A stretch of 26,324 bases of DNA from a virus. This document shows positions 1-8,500 of this stretch, in pieces. Under the pieces are notes generated by a model. It made no database searches, was not told the DNA's origin, and worked only from the letters and a program-made list of their open reading frames with translations. Numbering within the stretch: the stretch's first letter is position 1; each line of letters opens with the position of its first letter. Where the stretch lies: positions 1 to 26,324 of the IMG/VR virus record IMGVR_UViG_3300005663_000182; one strand, 5' to 3'. The translations under genes were made by a program, and so were the position numbers.

Positions 1-28
1 ACTAACTATGCTATACTCTAGCCAATGA
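1..28 (+). CDS. 3' end of an upstream gene (partial)
   Basis: The frame beginning at base 2 is open from the window edge to a TGA at 26-28. That stop overlaps the ATG at 25 as ATGA, the junction used by many later genes here. The other two + frames hit stops at once. Only eight codons are visible, so no product can be named and the call rests on the junction pattern. Confidence 0.35.
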
Positions 29-201
29 AACTGCGACACTTATTGGATATTCGTGTGCGCCGCTGGTTGTGGAACCGCGCTAAACACAGATTCCTATTTA
101 GGTACAACCCCTCATATCGCAGGGACTATTTGTGTTATACGTTTTGGTTAGCACAAGAACGTAGAGAGGCAAATGAGCATCTGGGAACGCATCAAACTTG
201 A
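25..201 (+). CDS. Small basic hypothetical protein (58 aa)
   Basis: A 58-codon ORF starts at ATG 25, coupled by ATGA to the preceding open frame, and ends at TGA 199-201. The product is very rich in Arg, His, Trp and Tyr, with a strongly positive N-terminal half (for example RVRRWLWNRAKHR). It has no obvious membrane segment and no family I recognise. Its last 29 nt overlap the next ORF in another frame. I see no Shine-Dalgarno sequence, so translation would depend on coupling. It could be a nucleic-acid-binding accessory protein, but that is only inferred from charge. Confidence 0.45.
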   Translation: MKLRHLLDIRVRRWLWNRAKHRFLFRYNPSYRRDYLCYTFWLAQERREANEHLGTHQT

Positions 202-349
202 CCCAAAGCAGGACTTGTATTTTGAGTTTAAGTATTTATTCGATATTATAGAGACCAGACGCCTCACCAATCAGTTAGGTCGCCGTGTACGAGGCAAGAT
301 TCCGATTCAGTGGTACGAAGACGAACGAGAGGAAATGAGGAAGAAGTGA
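173..349 (+). CDS. Small hypothetical protein (58 aa)
   Basis: ATG 173 is preceded by a purine-rich AGAGAGG ribosome-binding site about 4 nt away, and the ORF ends with TGA 347-349. The product is mixed-charge and probably helical (it begins MSIWERIKLDPKQDL) and ends in a charged EDEREEMRKK tail. No known domain is visible. The stop overlaps the GTG start of the next gene as GTGA, which argues for a translated, coupled gene rather than a chance ORF. Function unknown. Confidence 0.55.
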   Translation: MSIWERIKLDPKQDLYFEFKYLFDIIETRRLTNQLGRRVRGKIPIQWYEDEREEMRKK

Positions 350-558
350 GGGGACTGTGGCTCACAGACGACGAGAGGCGCAGTATCACAAACAGATACT
401 ATGCGGGTAGCGACCCGAAGGAATTAGCGGATGAATATAATATACATTTTGTTTCAATTTATAGAGTCGCTAAGAATGCGCACTTCACCCATTACCGTTA
501 CTGTGAGAGATGTCTGTCCAGTCGTATTCATCAGAAGTGGTGCGATAAAGTGAAATGA
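346..558 (+). CDS. Small HTH protein; candidate small terminase subunit
   Basis: I choose the GTG at 346 rather than the upstream in-frame GTG at 310: it gives a 4-nt GTGA overlap with the previous stop and has an AGG-rich site just upstream. The 70-residue product has a helix-turn-helix-like pattern at about residues 8-42, including KELADEYNIHFVSIYRVAKN, as in resolvase- or homeodomain-like DNA-binding folds. The C-terminus has CERC followed by another Cys, too few ligands to be sure of a zinc site. Small terminase subunits are often short HTH proteins encoded just upstream of the large subunit, and no other candidate lies before it. Two small genes intervene, so the terminase role is inferred; a transcriptional regulator is the alternative. 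Confidence 0.55.
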   Translation: MRGLWLTDDERRSITNRYYAGSDPKELADEYNIHFVSIYRVAKNAHFTHYRYCERCLSSRIHQKWCDKVK

Positions 559-1040
559 TAAAGGCCCTGTTGCGGCGTTTCGGCGCAGAGATAGTATTTG
601 CTGCACTCGTCATTTTGGGGCTGATAATCCTCAACGCCGTATTCACAGGGAAATCATTGCTGCCGGACCCGAAGCCAGAATCTACTGTGACACCGAATCC
701 TTTACAACATGGTGGGTTTGCGGGTGAAGCGACTGTTGCGCCAGAATTTGACTGTGGGCGGGATTTCATGCTTCCCAATAAGCATGAAGACATGATGGCG
801 CTGGTTTTACTTGAAGTCCCTCCCGACAACTGGCCTGCCGAGGCTCTGACAAGAGATTTCGCTGGCACCGCGTTCCGGTATATGCACGGTGATGGGATGA
901 AATTCGAAGTTGGCTTTTGGAACTCGACGCATGAGTGGGTAGAGATTGTGGTCATTATTGGCATCTATGAATTGTGTGCGGATGGTTCGATTGAAATTCG
1001 CATTGATGATATGATGACACTTGAGAGGCCGCGGCAATGA
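555..1040 (+). CDS. Single-pass membrane-anchored hypothetical protein (161 aa)
   Basis: ATG 555 overlaps the previous stop (ATGA). The N-terminus is basic (IKALLRRFG) and followed by one hydrophobic helix at about residues 12-30, so it is probably an uncleaved signal anchor with the bulk of the protein outside the cytoplasm. A Pro/Thr-rich linker (about 36-52) leads to a compact domain of about 100 residues containing two cysteines (about C67 and C141) that could pair in an oxidising compartment. The fold is not recognised. It is not an obvious holin (one TM and a large C-domain) or spanin (no lipobox, no long coiled coil). A role at the host envelope is inferred. Confidence 0.7.
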   Translation: MIKALLRRFGAEIVFAALVILGLIILNAVFTGKSLLPDPKPESTVTPNPLQHGGFAGEATVAPEFDCGRDFMLPNKHEDMMALVLLEVPPDNWPAEALTRDFAGTAFRYMHGDGMKFEVGFWNSTHEWVEIVVIIGIYELCADGSIEIRIDDMMTLERPRQ

Positions 1041-1234
1041 AAATCACCCTGTTGGATTGGTCGGCTTATGCATTTCTAAAATTGCTGTATGATGTTGAAG
1101 AGATTGTGAGGATACTGGACAACGGAGAGGGCAACTGGCTCGTTATCCCGACAGGTGATGACGTGCCGTATAACGGCACAGCGTATCAGGGAGAGCGCGC
1201 AAAAGAAAGGGCAAAGAACTTTTTTCTCAACTGA
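1037..1234 (+). CDS. Small hypothetical protein (65 aa)
   Basis: The start overlaps the previous stop as ATGA, and GAGAGG lies about 10 nt upstream. The first half is hydrophobic and probably amphipathic-helical (LLDWSAYAFLKLLYDVEEIV), followed by a short beta-like stretch and a charged end (GERAKERAKNFF). There is no recognisable family. It sits immediately before the large terminase in the same transcription direction. Confidence 0.6.
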   Translation: MKITLLDWSAYAFLKLLYDVEEIVRILDNGEGNWLVIPTGDDVPYNGTAYQGERAKERAKNFFLN

Positions 1235-1254
1235 AGGTTGAGGTCAGGCAATGA

Positions 1255-2775
1255 ATGGACGGGCTAGGCTCCAGACAAGAAGCGATATTAAAACTAGGCA
1301 GAACAGATTCCGTTGATGGCTTTATCGTATTCTATACGGTGATTCATGACACTGCACCCCCGAAGCACACTCTCCCGTGGATACAAAAGCTATACGAGGC
1401 AAAAGAAAAAGATAAGGGCATCGTCATCGAGGCGTTTCGTGGCTCTACGAAAACGACACTTATGGCGACTTTTGTTGCACATCAAGTAGGTTTATATCCC
1501 CACAAAGCTAATCTGCTTATTCAACTCAATGATGAAGCTGCCAAAGATACCTGCCAGATAATTACTGGCATTATCGAGTTTAATAACGCATTCAAGTGGT
1601 TTTTCCATCATGTCGTCCCAGATAAGGAAAGGGGATGGAGTGCTAGTGGCTACGAGGTAGTGGATACTTCGATGCCGTACGATGACTGGCGCAGACTTAA
1701 TTCCAAGAGAAAAGACCCTACGGTATTGGGTCTTTCGAGAACGTCGCACGCCCTCATCGGAAAGCACCCCAACGGCATTTGTCTTGTCGATGATTTAGAC
1801 GACCAAACCTCCACTTCATCAGACAGGGAGAAAACCAAGACGCGTGAAATTCTCACGGGAACTATATTCCCCGCAGTTGATCCTGGCGCTCTCATAATTG
1901 TTATTGGGACGCCCTGGACGCTAGACGATACCATTGCCTACGTGAAAGCCACTGAAGAATTCATAGAACATCGCACACCCGTTTATCATAAGGGCGAACC
2001 AGTATGGCCGGAAATGTATGACGAGGAGAGAATTGCCAAGGAAAGAAGATTAGAGGGCGAATTACAATTCGCCCGCATGTACCTGCTTGATTTAACAGCC
2101 GCAACTGGTGTAACATTGAAACGGGAATGGTTGCATTACTTTCCCCATGAAGATATTGACCCGACATGGACAGACTTTATGGGCGTGGATTATGCCTCCA
2201 CTTCCGATAAGCAGAAGAAGGACGCCAAGCGAGATGACTTCGCTATGTGCTGGGGGAAAGTTACTCCTGGCCGCACAATGGTAGTTATGGACGGCTTTCT
2301 GGGGAAAATATCCCAGCAGGACTCCTATCAGAAACTGATAGGACAAGTACAGATGTTACCCTACCTTCAAACGATAGGGATAGAATCAATAGGAAAAGGG
2401 GAAGAGTTCTACGAACTCATGCGACTAGCACCAGAATTTCTGCCCCTATTTCCTATTCCATCGCATGTTGGTCGCGCCAGAAGTAAGGGCGGGCGCTTTG
2501 AAAATGTACTGGCACCGATGTTTCAGCGTGCAGATATATTGCTTTCAACGAAACTAACGCCGTTCCTAGAGTCGTTCAAGAATCAATGGACAACCTGGGA
2601 CAGCCCGAACTACGTTCACGACGATGCACTGGATGCGGTATACATGATGATAAAAGCTGCTGAAGGCTACATATCAGTTCCGAGGCTGCAATCGAGCAGA
2701 ACCAAATTACCCTGGTTCTTAGAGAAAGAGAAGAAACGACACCCATTGAGTGGATTAAGAAATGCCAAAATCTAA
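1255..2775 (+). CDS. terL: Terminase large subunit (ATPase-nuclease packaging motor)
   Basis: This protein docks on the portal, pumps DNA into the procapsid by ATP hydrolysis and cuts the concatemer. The 506 residues show the two-domain TerL layout. A Walker A-like loop is FRGSTKTT at about 61-68, with the upstream Arg typical of TerL. Walker B is ICLVDDLDD at about 175-183, followed by the coupling motif IIVIGTPW at about 214-221. The C-terminal RNase H-like nuclease has a first acidic strand, MGVDYAST (D312), a second acid near E377 in IGIES, and a final acidic group YVHDDALDA (about 454-461). ATG 1255 follows a GAGGTCAGG-like site; an ATG at 1251 is in another frame. The 3' end overlaps the portal gene by 14 nt. 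Confidence 0.93.
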   Translation: MDGLGSRQEAILKLGRTDSVDGFIVFYTVIHDTAPPKHTLPWIQKLYEAKEKDKGIVIEAFRGSTKTTLMATFVAHQVGLYPHKANLLIQLNDEAAKDTCQIITGIIEFNNAFKWFFHHVVPDKERGWSASGYEVVDTSMPYDDWRRLNSKRKDPTVLGLSRTSHALIGKHPNGICLVDDLDDQTSTSSDREKTKTREILTGTIFPAVDPGALIIVIGTPWTLDDTIAYVKATEEFIEHRTPVYHKGEPVWPEMYDEERIAKERRLEGELQFARMYLLDLTAATGVTLKREWLHYFPHEDIDPTWTDFMGVDYASTSDKQKKDAKRDDFAMCWGKVTPGRTMVVMDGFLGKISQQDSYQKLIGQVQMLPYLQTIGIESIGKGEEFYELMRLAPEFLPLFPIPSHVGRARSKGGRFENVLAPMFQRADILLSTKLTPFLESFKNQWTTWDSPNYVHDDALDAVYMMIKAAEGYISVPRLQSSRTKLPWFLEKEKKRHPLSGLRNAKI

Positions 2776-4630
2776 TGAAATAATGGTAAAGATAAAACGA
2801 ACGTCTGCGCGCATGATAGAAGCAAACAAAGGTTTGCGAAAAGCGCAACTGGCTTATGAGAGAATATCAAGATTGCAATACGAACTCCCCGCAGAATTAA
2901 ACGAACTCGACTGGATACGTCCCATTATTGATACAGCGCCCTATGATGCGTTACGTGGCATTGTCAGGGCTTTATCTAATCTTGATGAACAACTGAACAT
3001 TCATCCTGCAACTGTCTACAAAGTAAACGAAGACGATGAAAGCAGGGACGCCGGACTTACTGCCAATAAATGGGAGAAGAACTTACAGTGGCAAATGGGA
3101 GGAGTGGCAAAACGCCGAAAGGCATTCAGGTCGTCTATTATCAAGTCCGCCGCACTTTACGAAGAGATTGTGGGGCAACTTATTCATCTGCCTACGGAAT
3201 TCAAAGCTAGAGAACTCAGTGGTTCCCGTGAACGGGCGGCGCTGAGATTTGGCGATTGGGCTGCAAGGATGGTCGATGTAAAGACTGTGAATGTGGAATA
3301 CTCGGATTATATGCCCGAGAGAGTTTTGTGTGCCCAAATCAAAACTGCACAGGAAGTCGTGGACTTCCACGGCGATGCAGCAAGACTTGTACAAGTCAAA
3401 ATAAACAAAGACCCCGATTATGCGGCAGTTAGATTACTTGAGTTGGATTATGTAGATTACGAGAACAGGGCCATCTGGGTTATTGATGAACACGACGATG
3501 TTGCGAAATCAAGGGGCATCAGACTATTCGGCCCCGAACCATGGATGACAATTGCGGTTGGCAAAGACAAAGGCGAACCAGTTCCATTCCTGCCGTGGTG
3601 CGCAGTAGCAGGCGGTACAGACATAGATGCCGCACCAGAATTCCAACGCCAGCCGGTGTTCTTCCCCGTGTATCAGGCGGAACAGTGGGTAAACGCTAAT
3701 ATCATGGGGACTCTCGAAATGAGCCGTGTGACAGCGGAATTTGCTGCGCCCACGCATAAAATCACAAGCCCCAATCCCGATGATGTGGAAATAGAACATG
3801 GCACTGCTGGTGGAGCGATTAGACTTAGACCAGGAGAATTGTATGAGAAAGTTCGTAAAGACGGCCTAGACCCTGGCATTATGGAATTCAAAGACCGTCT
3901 CACCAATGCAATGCAGCGTGCTACTGTCTCGGATATTCTAGTAACGGGACAACCCACAGTGGGCGCTGGTCCTGTTTCGTTTGCTGCTTATAACTTACAA
4001 GTGCAGGTAGCACTGGCTGGTATCGGCAATATCATAGAATTGGGCGAGGGGTTCTACGACCAGCTTTATGAAAAGATGCTGCTCATATCTTTCTACACAG
4101 GCCAAGACATCACGGGCTACGGCAATGTAGAGAAGTACACCATTGATGCGCTCAACATCGACCCATCCACTATCTATCTCAACACGGAACTGAAACCAGA
4201 TGTGCCAGTAGACCGTGTGGCGAGAGTAACGGCGGCAGTGCAGATGGCACAGCAGCTTAAATACCCAGCCATCAAGATACTGGAATTCTTGGGCGAGAAC
4301 GACCCGCAAGGTGCAATGAGACTGTGGGAAATCGAGCAGATGGATAATGCTTTCCTGCAAGGACTAACAACGAAGTTGGAGGCTGAAGGCTCTGGCGAAC
4401 TAGCTCAATTGCAGCAGACAGTGGAACAGATGTCGCAGATGCTGGAACAGCAAATGCAACAGGCCCAACAGCAACCAGGACAGGGAACTCCTGAAAATCT
4501 AGCACAGGGCATGCCAGCAGTTGAGGGCGATATATTCAACTCGGCCACTATGACAAGCCCAGCCCAGGCAGGACCTTCTGGCAACAGAGAGGCTGCTGGC
4601 CCTGAAGCGGCAGGATTGGCGGAGATATAA
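2762..4630 (+). CDS. Portal (head-tail connector) protein
   Basis: Portal proteins form the dodecameric ring at one capsid vertex through which DNA enters and leaves. The assignment rests on position directly after terL (14-nt overlap), length (622 aa, in the usual range) and layout: a helical N-terminus, a mixed alpha/beta body with a segment reading VEYSDYMPERVL, and long helices ahead of a Gln-rich tail (about residues 540-575, including MLEQQMQQAQQQ), as often seen in portals of short-tailed phages. The final about 50 residues are Gly/Ala/Pro-rich and probably disordered. The start at 2762 has only a weak ribosome-binding site; ATG 2783 (residue 8) is a possible alternative. No catalytic motif is expected or seen. 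Confidence 0.8.
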   Translation: MPKSNEIMVKIKRTSARMIEANKGLRKAQLAYERISRLQYELPAELNELDWIRPIIDTAPYDALRGIVRALSNLDEQLNIHPATVYKVNEDDESRDAGLTANKWEKNLQWQMGGVAKRRKAFRSSIIKSAALYEEIVGQLIHLPTEFKARELSGSRERAALRFGDWAARMVDVKTVNVEYSDYMPERVLCAQIKTAQEVVDFHGDAARLVQVKINKDPDYAAVRLLELDYVDYENRAIWVIDEHDDVAKSRGIRLFGPEPWMTIAVGKDKGEPVPFLPWCAVAGGTDIDAAPEFQRQPVFFPVYQAEQWVNANIMGTLEMSRVTAEFAAPTHKITSPNPDDVEIEHGTAGGAIRLRPGELYEKVRKDGLDPGIMEFKDRLTNAMQRATVSDILVTGQPTVGAGPVSFAAYNLQVQVALAGIGNIIELGEGFYDQLYEKMLLISFYTGQDITGYGNVEKYTIDALNIDPSTIYLNTELKPDVPVDRVARVTAAVQMAQQLKYPAIKILEFLGENDPQGAMRLWEIEQMDNAFLQGLTTKLEAEGSGELAQLQQTVEQMSQMLEQQMQQAQQQPGQGTPENLAQGMPAVEGDIFNSATMTSPAQAGPSGNREAAGPEAAGLAEI

Positions 4631-4815
4631 TGGATGACAAAGAACGTTTCACCGCATGGTTAGAAATACAAGAAAAGTATCGGTTGTTAGAAGAAGAATG
4701 GCGAAATCATCGCAGAGGAAAAGTAGATGGCAGTAGTACAGAACGGGGGAGGCAAGAAGAAGCCCAAGCCGCCGGAAGTCCCGACGCCGGTAATCTCCCC
4801 GCTTCCATTACCTAA
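4630..4815 (+). CDS. Small helical protein (61 aa) overlapping the next gene
   Basis: The start is joined to the portal stop as TAATG, with a GGCGGAG-like site just upstream. Residues 1-30 form a strongly charged amphipathic helix (TAWLEIQEKYRLLEEEWRNH), likely coiled coil. The remainder is polar and low complexity, and its final 89 nt lie inside the next gene in another frame. That is an unusually long same-strand overlap for this phage, so the C-terminal half may be incidental readthrough to the first stop. Function unknown; a small connector or assembly factor is possible from position. Confidence 0.5.
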   Translation: MDDKERFTAWLEIQEKYRLLEEEWRNHRRGKVDGSSTERGRQEEAQAAGSPDAGNLPASIT

Positions 4816-5596
4816 AATCAGTCCGCTTTTGCGGAATCTGCTTGCTGGGACACCACAACAGCAGGCTGTTCAGCAACCCAAGCGGCAACTAACGCGATTC
4901 GAGATTATGCGGAATGCTATCGCTGGCGGGAACTTGCCGACTGTCTCTGGGCCTCCGACATTACCAGTGGGACGGGCTGACCCCAGAAGAGGACGCGGAA
5001 CTGGGGTTAACAGACCGTTTATTACTGATGTAGCAAGAAGTCTTGGTCTTGAACTAGGGCCATCAATATTCGGGGGATTCAGTACGGCTGACCCTCGCAG
5101 TCCAGCGTTCGGGCAAGAAACTCCAGCCACTTCATCTGCGGGATTGCTTCAAAGAACTCCAGCGGGTACTGGTTTCGATGCGGCCCCAGCCGCTCCAATA
5201 ACACCCCAAGTCACAACCCCCCAAAGCCCATTCGCACTTGAGGCAGGATTATTTCATCAAGCACGACAATTCGTAGTCAGGAAAATATTCGAGGCTGTAG
5301 ATACAAACAATCGCAATCGTCTCCCAGGAGAAATAACTAACGTTATTGCGGCACTATTGCCGTGGCGGGACTGGGGTTTCAGCAGCTACCAGGAAGCATT
5401 GAAGGCGCTCGGATATACAGAAATTCCAGGCGCAGGCACTTTGATAAAGGACGAAGAGATAACATCCTCGACAGTAGGAGGTTCTGGGGGTTTGACGAAT
5501 ACTGGTCAAGCTGTGCAGCAGGGGAGTTTCAACATAGGCGGCGGTGGCGCAATAAGAAGCCCTCAATTTTCAACACTCATTAATTGGCGAATATAA
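4727..5596 (+). CDS. Pro/Gly-rich hypothetical virion-associated protein (289 aa)
   Basis: ATG 4727 is preceded by a good ribosome-binding site (AGAGGAAAAG). Residues 1-170 are rich in Pro, Gly, Ala, Thr and Gln with a basic start (GGGKKKPKPPEVP), so they are probably mostly disordered. A more ordered helical segment lies at about 170-232 (FVVRKIFEAVDTNNRNRLPG, then LLPWRDWGFSSYQEALKALG). The last 45 residues are again Gly/Ser/Thr-rich. No family is recognised. The place between portal and the giant protein, in one tightly packed block, suggests a capsid-internal or portal-proximal component; this is inference. Confidence 0.7.
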   Translation: MAVVQNGGGKKKPKPPEVPTPVISPLPLPKISPLLRNLLAGTPQQQAVQQPKRQLTRFEIMRNAIAGGNLPTVSGPPTLPVGRADPRRGRGTGVNRPFITDVARSLGLELGPSIFGGFSTADPRSPAFGQETPATSSAGLLQRTPAGTGFDAAPAAPITPQVTTPQSPFALEAGLFHQARQFVVRKIFEAVDTNNRNRLPGEITNVIAALLPWRDWGFSSYQEALKALGYTEIPGAGTLIKDEEITSSTVGGSGGLTNTGQAVQQGSFNIGGGGAIRSPQFSTLINWRI

Positions 5597-8500
5597 ATGA
5601 CATTCCCTAGAGACCCAAGTGACTTCAACTTGGGAGGTGCGCCAGATGCCCCCAAGGCAGAGGGCACTCCCCCGAGTGGCGTAGAGAACCTCGAAAAGGT
5701 CCAGAAACTTAATCTTGCCAAATTCAGGAAGTTTGAGGAATCCCGCAAGGGAAAACTGTTTCTTCCTGGTCCCTATGAACCCTACCCAGGAGTATTTCAA
5801 AGTCCTCAAGCGTGGTTTGAAAAACAAGTCGCAAGTATGGCAGAAGTTTCCATGCCCGACTTTCTTCCCGTAAACACAGAGAGAGACGAGTATCATCTTC
5901 CAGTTGCATGGTCACAGAACTGGCAGAACCAAGTGCTTGGTCCCAATGACGAGGCACTGCCCAAAGGTGCTTTTAGTTGGGACAGGTTCGGAGAACCATA
6001 CTTTGGTGAACCTGGAGACTTCGGGTTATGGGGAGATTTCAAAAACTGGATAAAGAAGGCGTGGTGGCAATTATGGGTGCCCTCCGAAGACGCTCCCCCA
6101 TTCACGGCGTTTGGTAAAGACTGGGAGGCGAGATTGCTCGAAGCAACAGAAGGTCAGATTGTAGGGCCAGGACAGGCACTTTCTTCCATTAAACCATTTA
6201 TAGAAGTAGTTTATCCAGAAATAATGACGCTGCTCAAAGAGATGGGGGATAGGGCAAGAAACCCCGATGTAGCAGAGGGGCCTGTACGAACCATACTGGC
6301 GACGGGGGGTAGGGTAGCTGGAGAATTTATCAAGGGGGTCGGGGACCTAGTAAACCTCATTCCCCAGGCATTTGAAAAAATAACGGGGGCGGTGCTTGTT
6401 CCCGCCGCTGTGCTGGCTGACCGTTCGAGTCTTGCTCCGTTGGGAGACGAAGGTTGGGACAAATTCTTCAAGAACGCCAATTTCTTTGTAGTTGCTCCAG
6501 GACGTATTTATCAGATAGGGCGTGCGGTGGAAGCCGTTCTTTCGGGCAGATGGACACCGAAAGAAGCGATAGGCATTATCACAGACCTCGATACTAACTT
6601 TCAGGCAGCACGTATAGCCTATTCTCTTATTTCCCATGAAGGGTTGGCAGCCGACTATATAAGACGCATGGAGGAAGGCGCTGACCCCCGATTACTGGCA
6701 TTGGAACTCGAAGACCCAGTAGCAGAGATGTGGGGGCAGATATTGAACGACCCACTTGTATTGTGGGGAATGTTAGGTAAGGGGAAAAAGGCTGTCGCTG
6801 CTCTTGATATTGCCGACGCAAAACTGGCAGGCGATACGCAAATAATGGAATTAATGGCTCAATCTCCGACGACATCTACAAAAGGGATACTTGACCATCT
6901 TGATGAAATTGCCGAGGCAACCGGCAGACTCTACGACGACGTAAGACTTGGCACTACTGAATTAGGTGCACTAAGAAGGCGGAAGGTATTGATAGCTAGT
7001 GCCAAGCAATCTGTTTATGGGAGAGAGGCCCAGGACGTATTGGGCGTTCTCGCTGCGCATCACTACGGCGATGGTGACAAGCTGTTTGACACACTTGAAG
7101 CATTAGCTAGATTAGCTAGTGATGACATTCTAGTACGCAAACAAGCATGGCTGGCGCTTGGTAGGTCAGGATTGCCAGTAAGCTATTTAACCTCTTCGCC
7201 TGTTACACGAACTGCTATTGTTCTGCGTGACCTATTATTTGACTCTGGGGGGAGATTAAGTAGCGGGCTGGCAGACGATATTGCCAGAGTGGCAGGCAAT
7301 CCTGACGAACTCATAGAAATATGGTCGAAAAAGATAGATAACATCTATAAAGATAAGTTCCCCAATGTTCAACAGCAAGTAGCACAGGGCAAGAGATATG
7401 CTGAACTATTAGCCGACGATGCAGAGAAAGCTGCTGAATTTCTGCGAAAGAATCCACTCGCAGACCAAGCAATATCCCCGGGAATGTTGCGTGCGGCAGA
7501 CTTCCATAAGGCCATGACCAAATGGGTATTCAAGCCCATGCACGGCGCGCAGGGCGCTTTGTACATGGTGCTTAGTCCGGCGTATTGGGCTAGAAACCGT
7601 CTATCAAATGCGTTCCACGTTTTCGTTGACCATGGAATTAAGCCTGGGTTGCGGGCACTAAGATATGGCCCTGGTAAAGCACTCGAAGAAATAAGGATGA
7701 TGACTGGGGGCTGGTCGCCCACGGGAGCGCGCATGGCATTCGGAGGCCCTGCATCTGAGGCTGCTGGGTTTTTCCCCAGTCTCAAGAGAGGCTTTCTCGG
7801 CAAGGCCGCTAGAGATGAGGCTGCGGCAGGACAGGTTATTCAGGCTCACTCGATACGCAAGACCATGCTCAACGCACTTCAGGAAGGCCGTGCAATACCC
7901 GACCTATCCGCCATAAGAGGTATGACAGGAGACGAGGCGGCTTATCTCGTTGGATTAGTGCGTGACAATTTTGGTGATGTAGATAAGGCCATTACAGAAT
8001 TCTTCTCATTCAGGGGCCAAGCAAGACGCCACATGGGCTTCTTGTCTATAGAGGACCAAAAGATACTTAGAGACCACCGCATGTATGACGATGTGATGGC
8101 TTCCTACAGAGAAGGTGGAACTTGGGATGATGTCAGCTCTCGAATAGATGACCTGAAAGATGAATACGACGAACTCGCTGACCTGTCGGCGGGAGAGGCG
8201 GCGTCGCTAGATACGGCGAATATGACGGTGCAGGAAGCCAATACTTATACCAAGGATGTTGAGGCAATCAGGGCCAATATAGGTGATGAAGCGGCAGATT
8301 TAATGACTCGCAGAATCAATACCAATAGGGAATTCAGGAGAGTCAGTTCCAAGGCGGTCAGAGAAATAGAGACAATGGCCCATCGTCTGGACTCGGAAGC
8401 CGATGCTATCCGCGCGCTCAGTGACCCCGACTTCGCGCTCAGACAGAGAATGTCTAGCCTAGAAGAGATACCAGGACAAGCGGCGGATATTGGGTACACT

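Noticed and set aside
310-345. Upstream GTG start extending the HTH protein by 12 residues
   Set aside because: The added residues (RRRTRGNEEE) are low complexity and overlap the previous gene by 40 nt. The GTG at 346 forms the GTGA junction typical of this phage.
7100-7125. Short direct repeat (ATTAGCTAG twice)
   Set aside because: It is two short, nearly adjacent copies inside the giant gene, explained by Leu-Ala-Arg/Ser codons. No array, symmetry or further copies.
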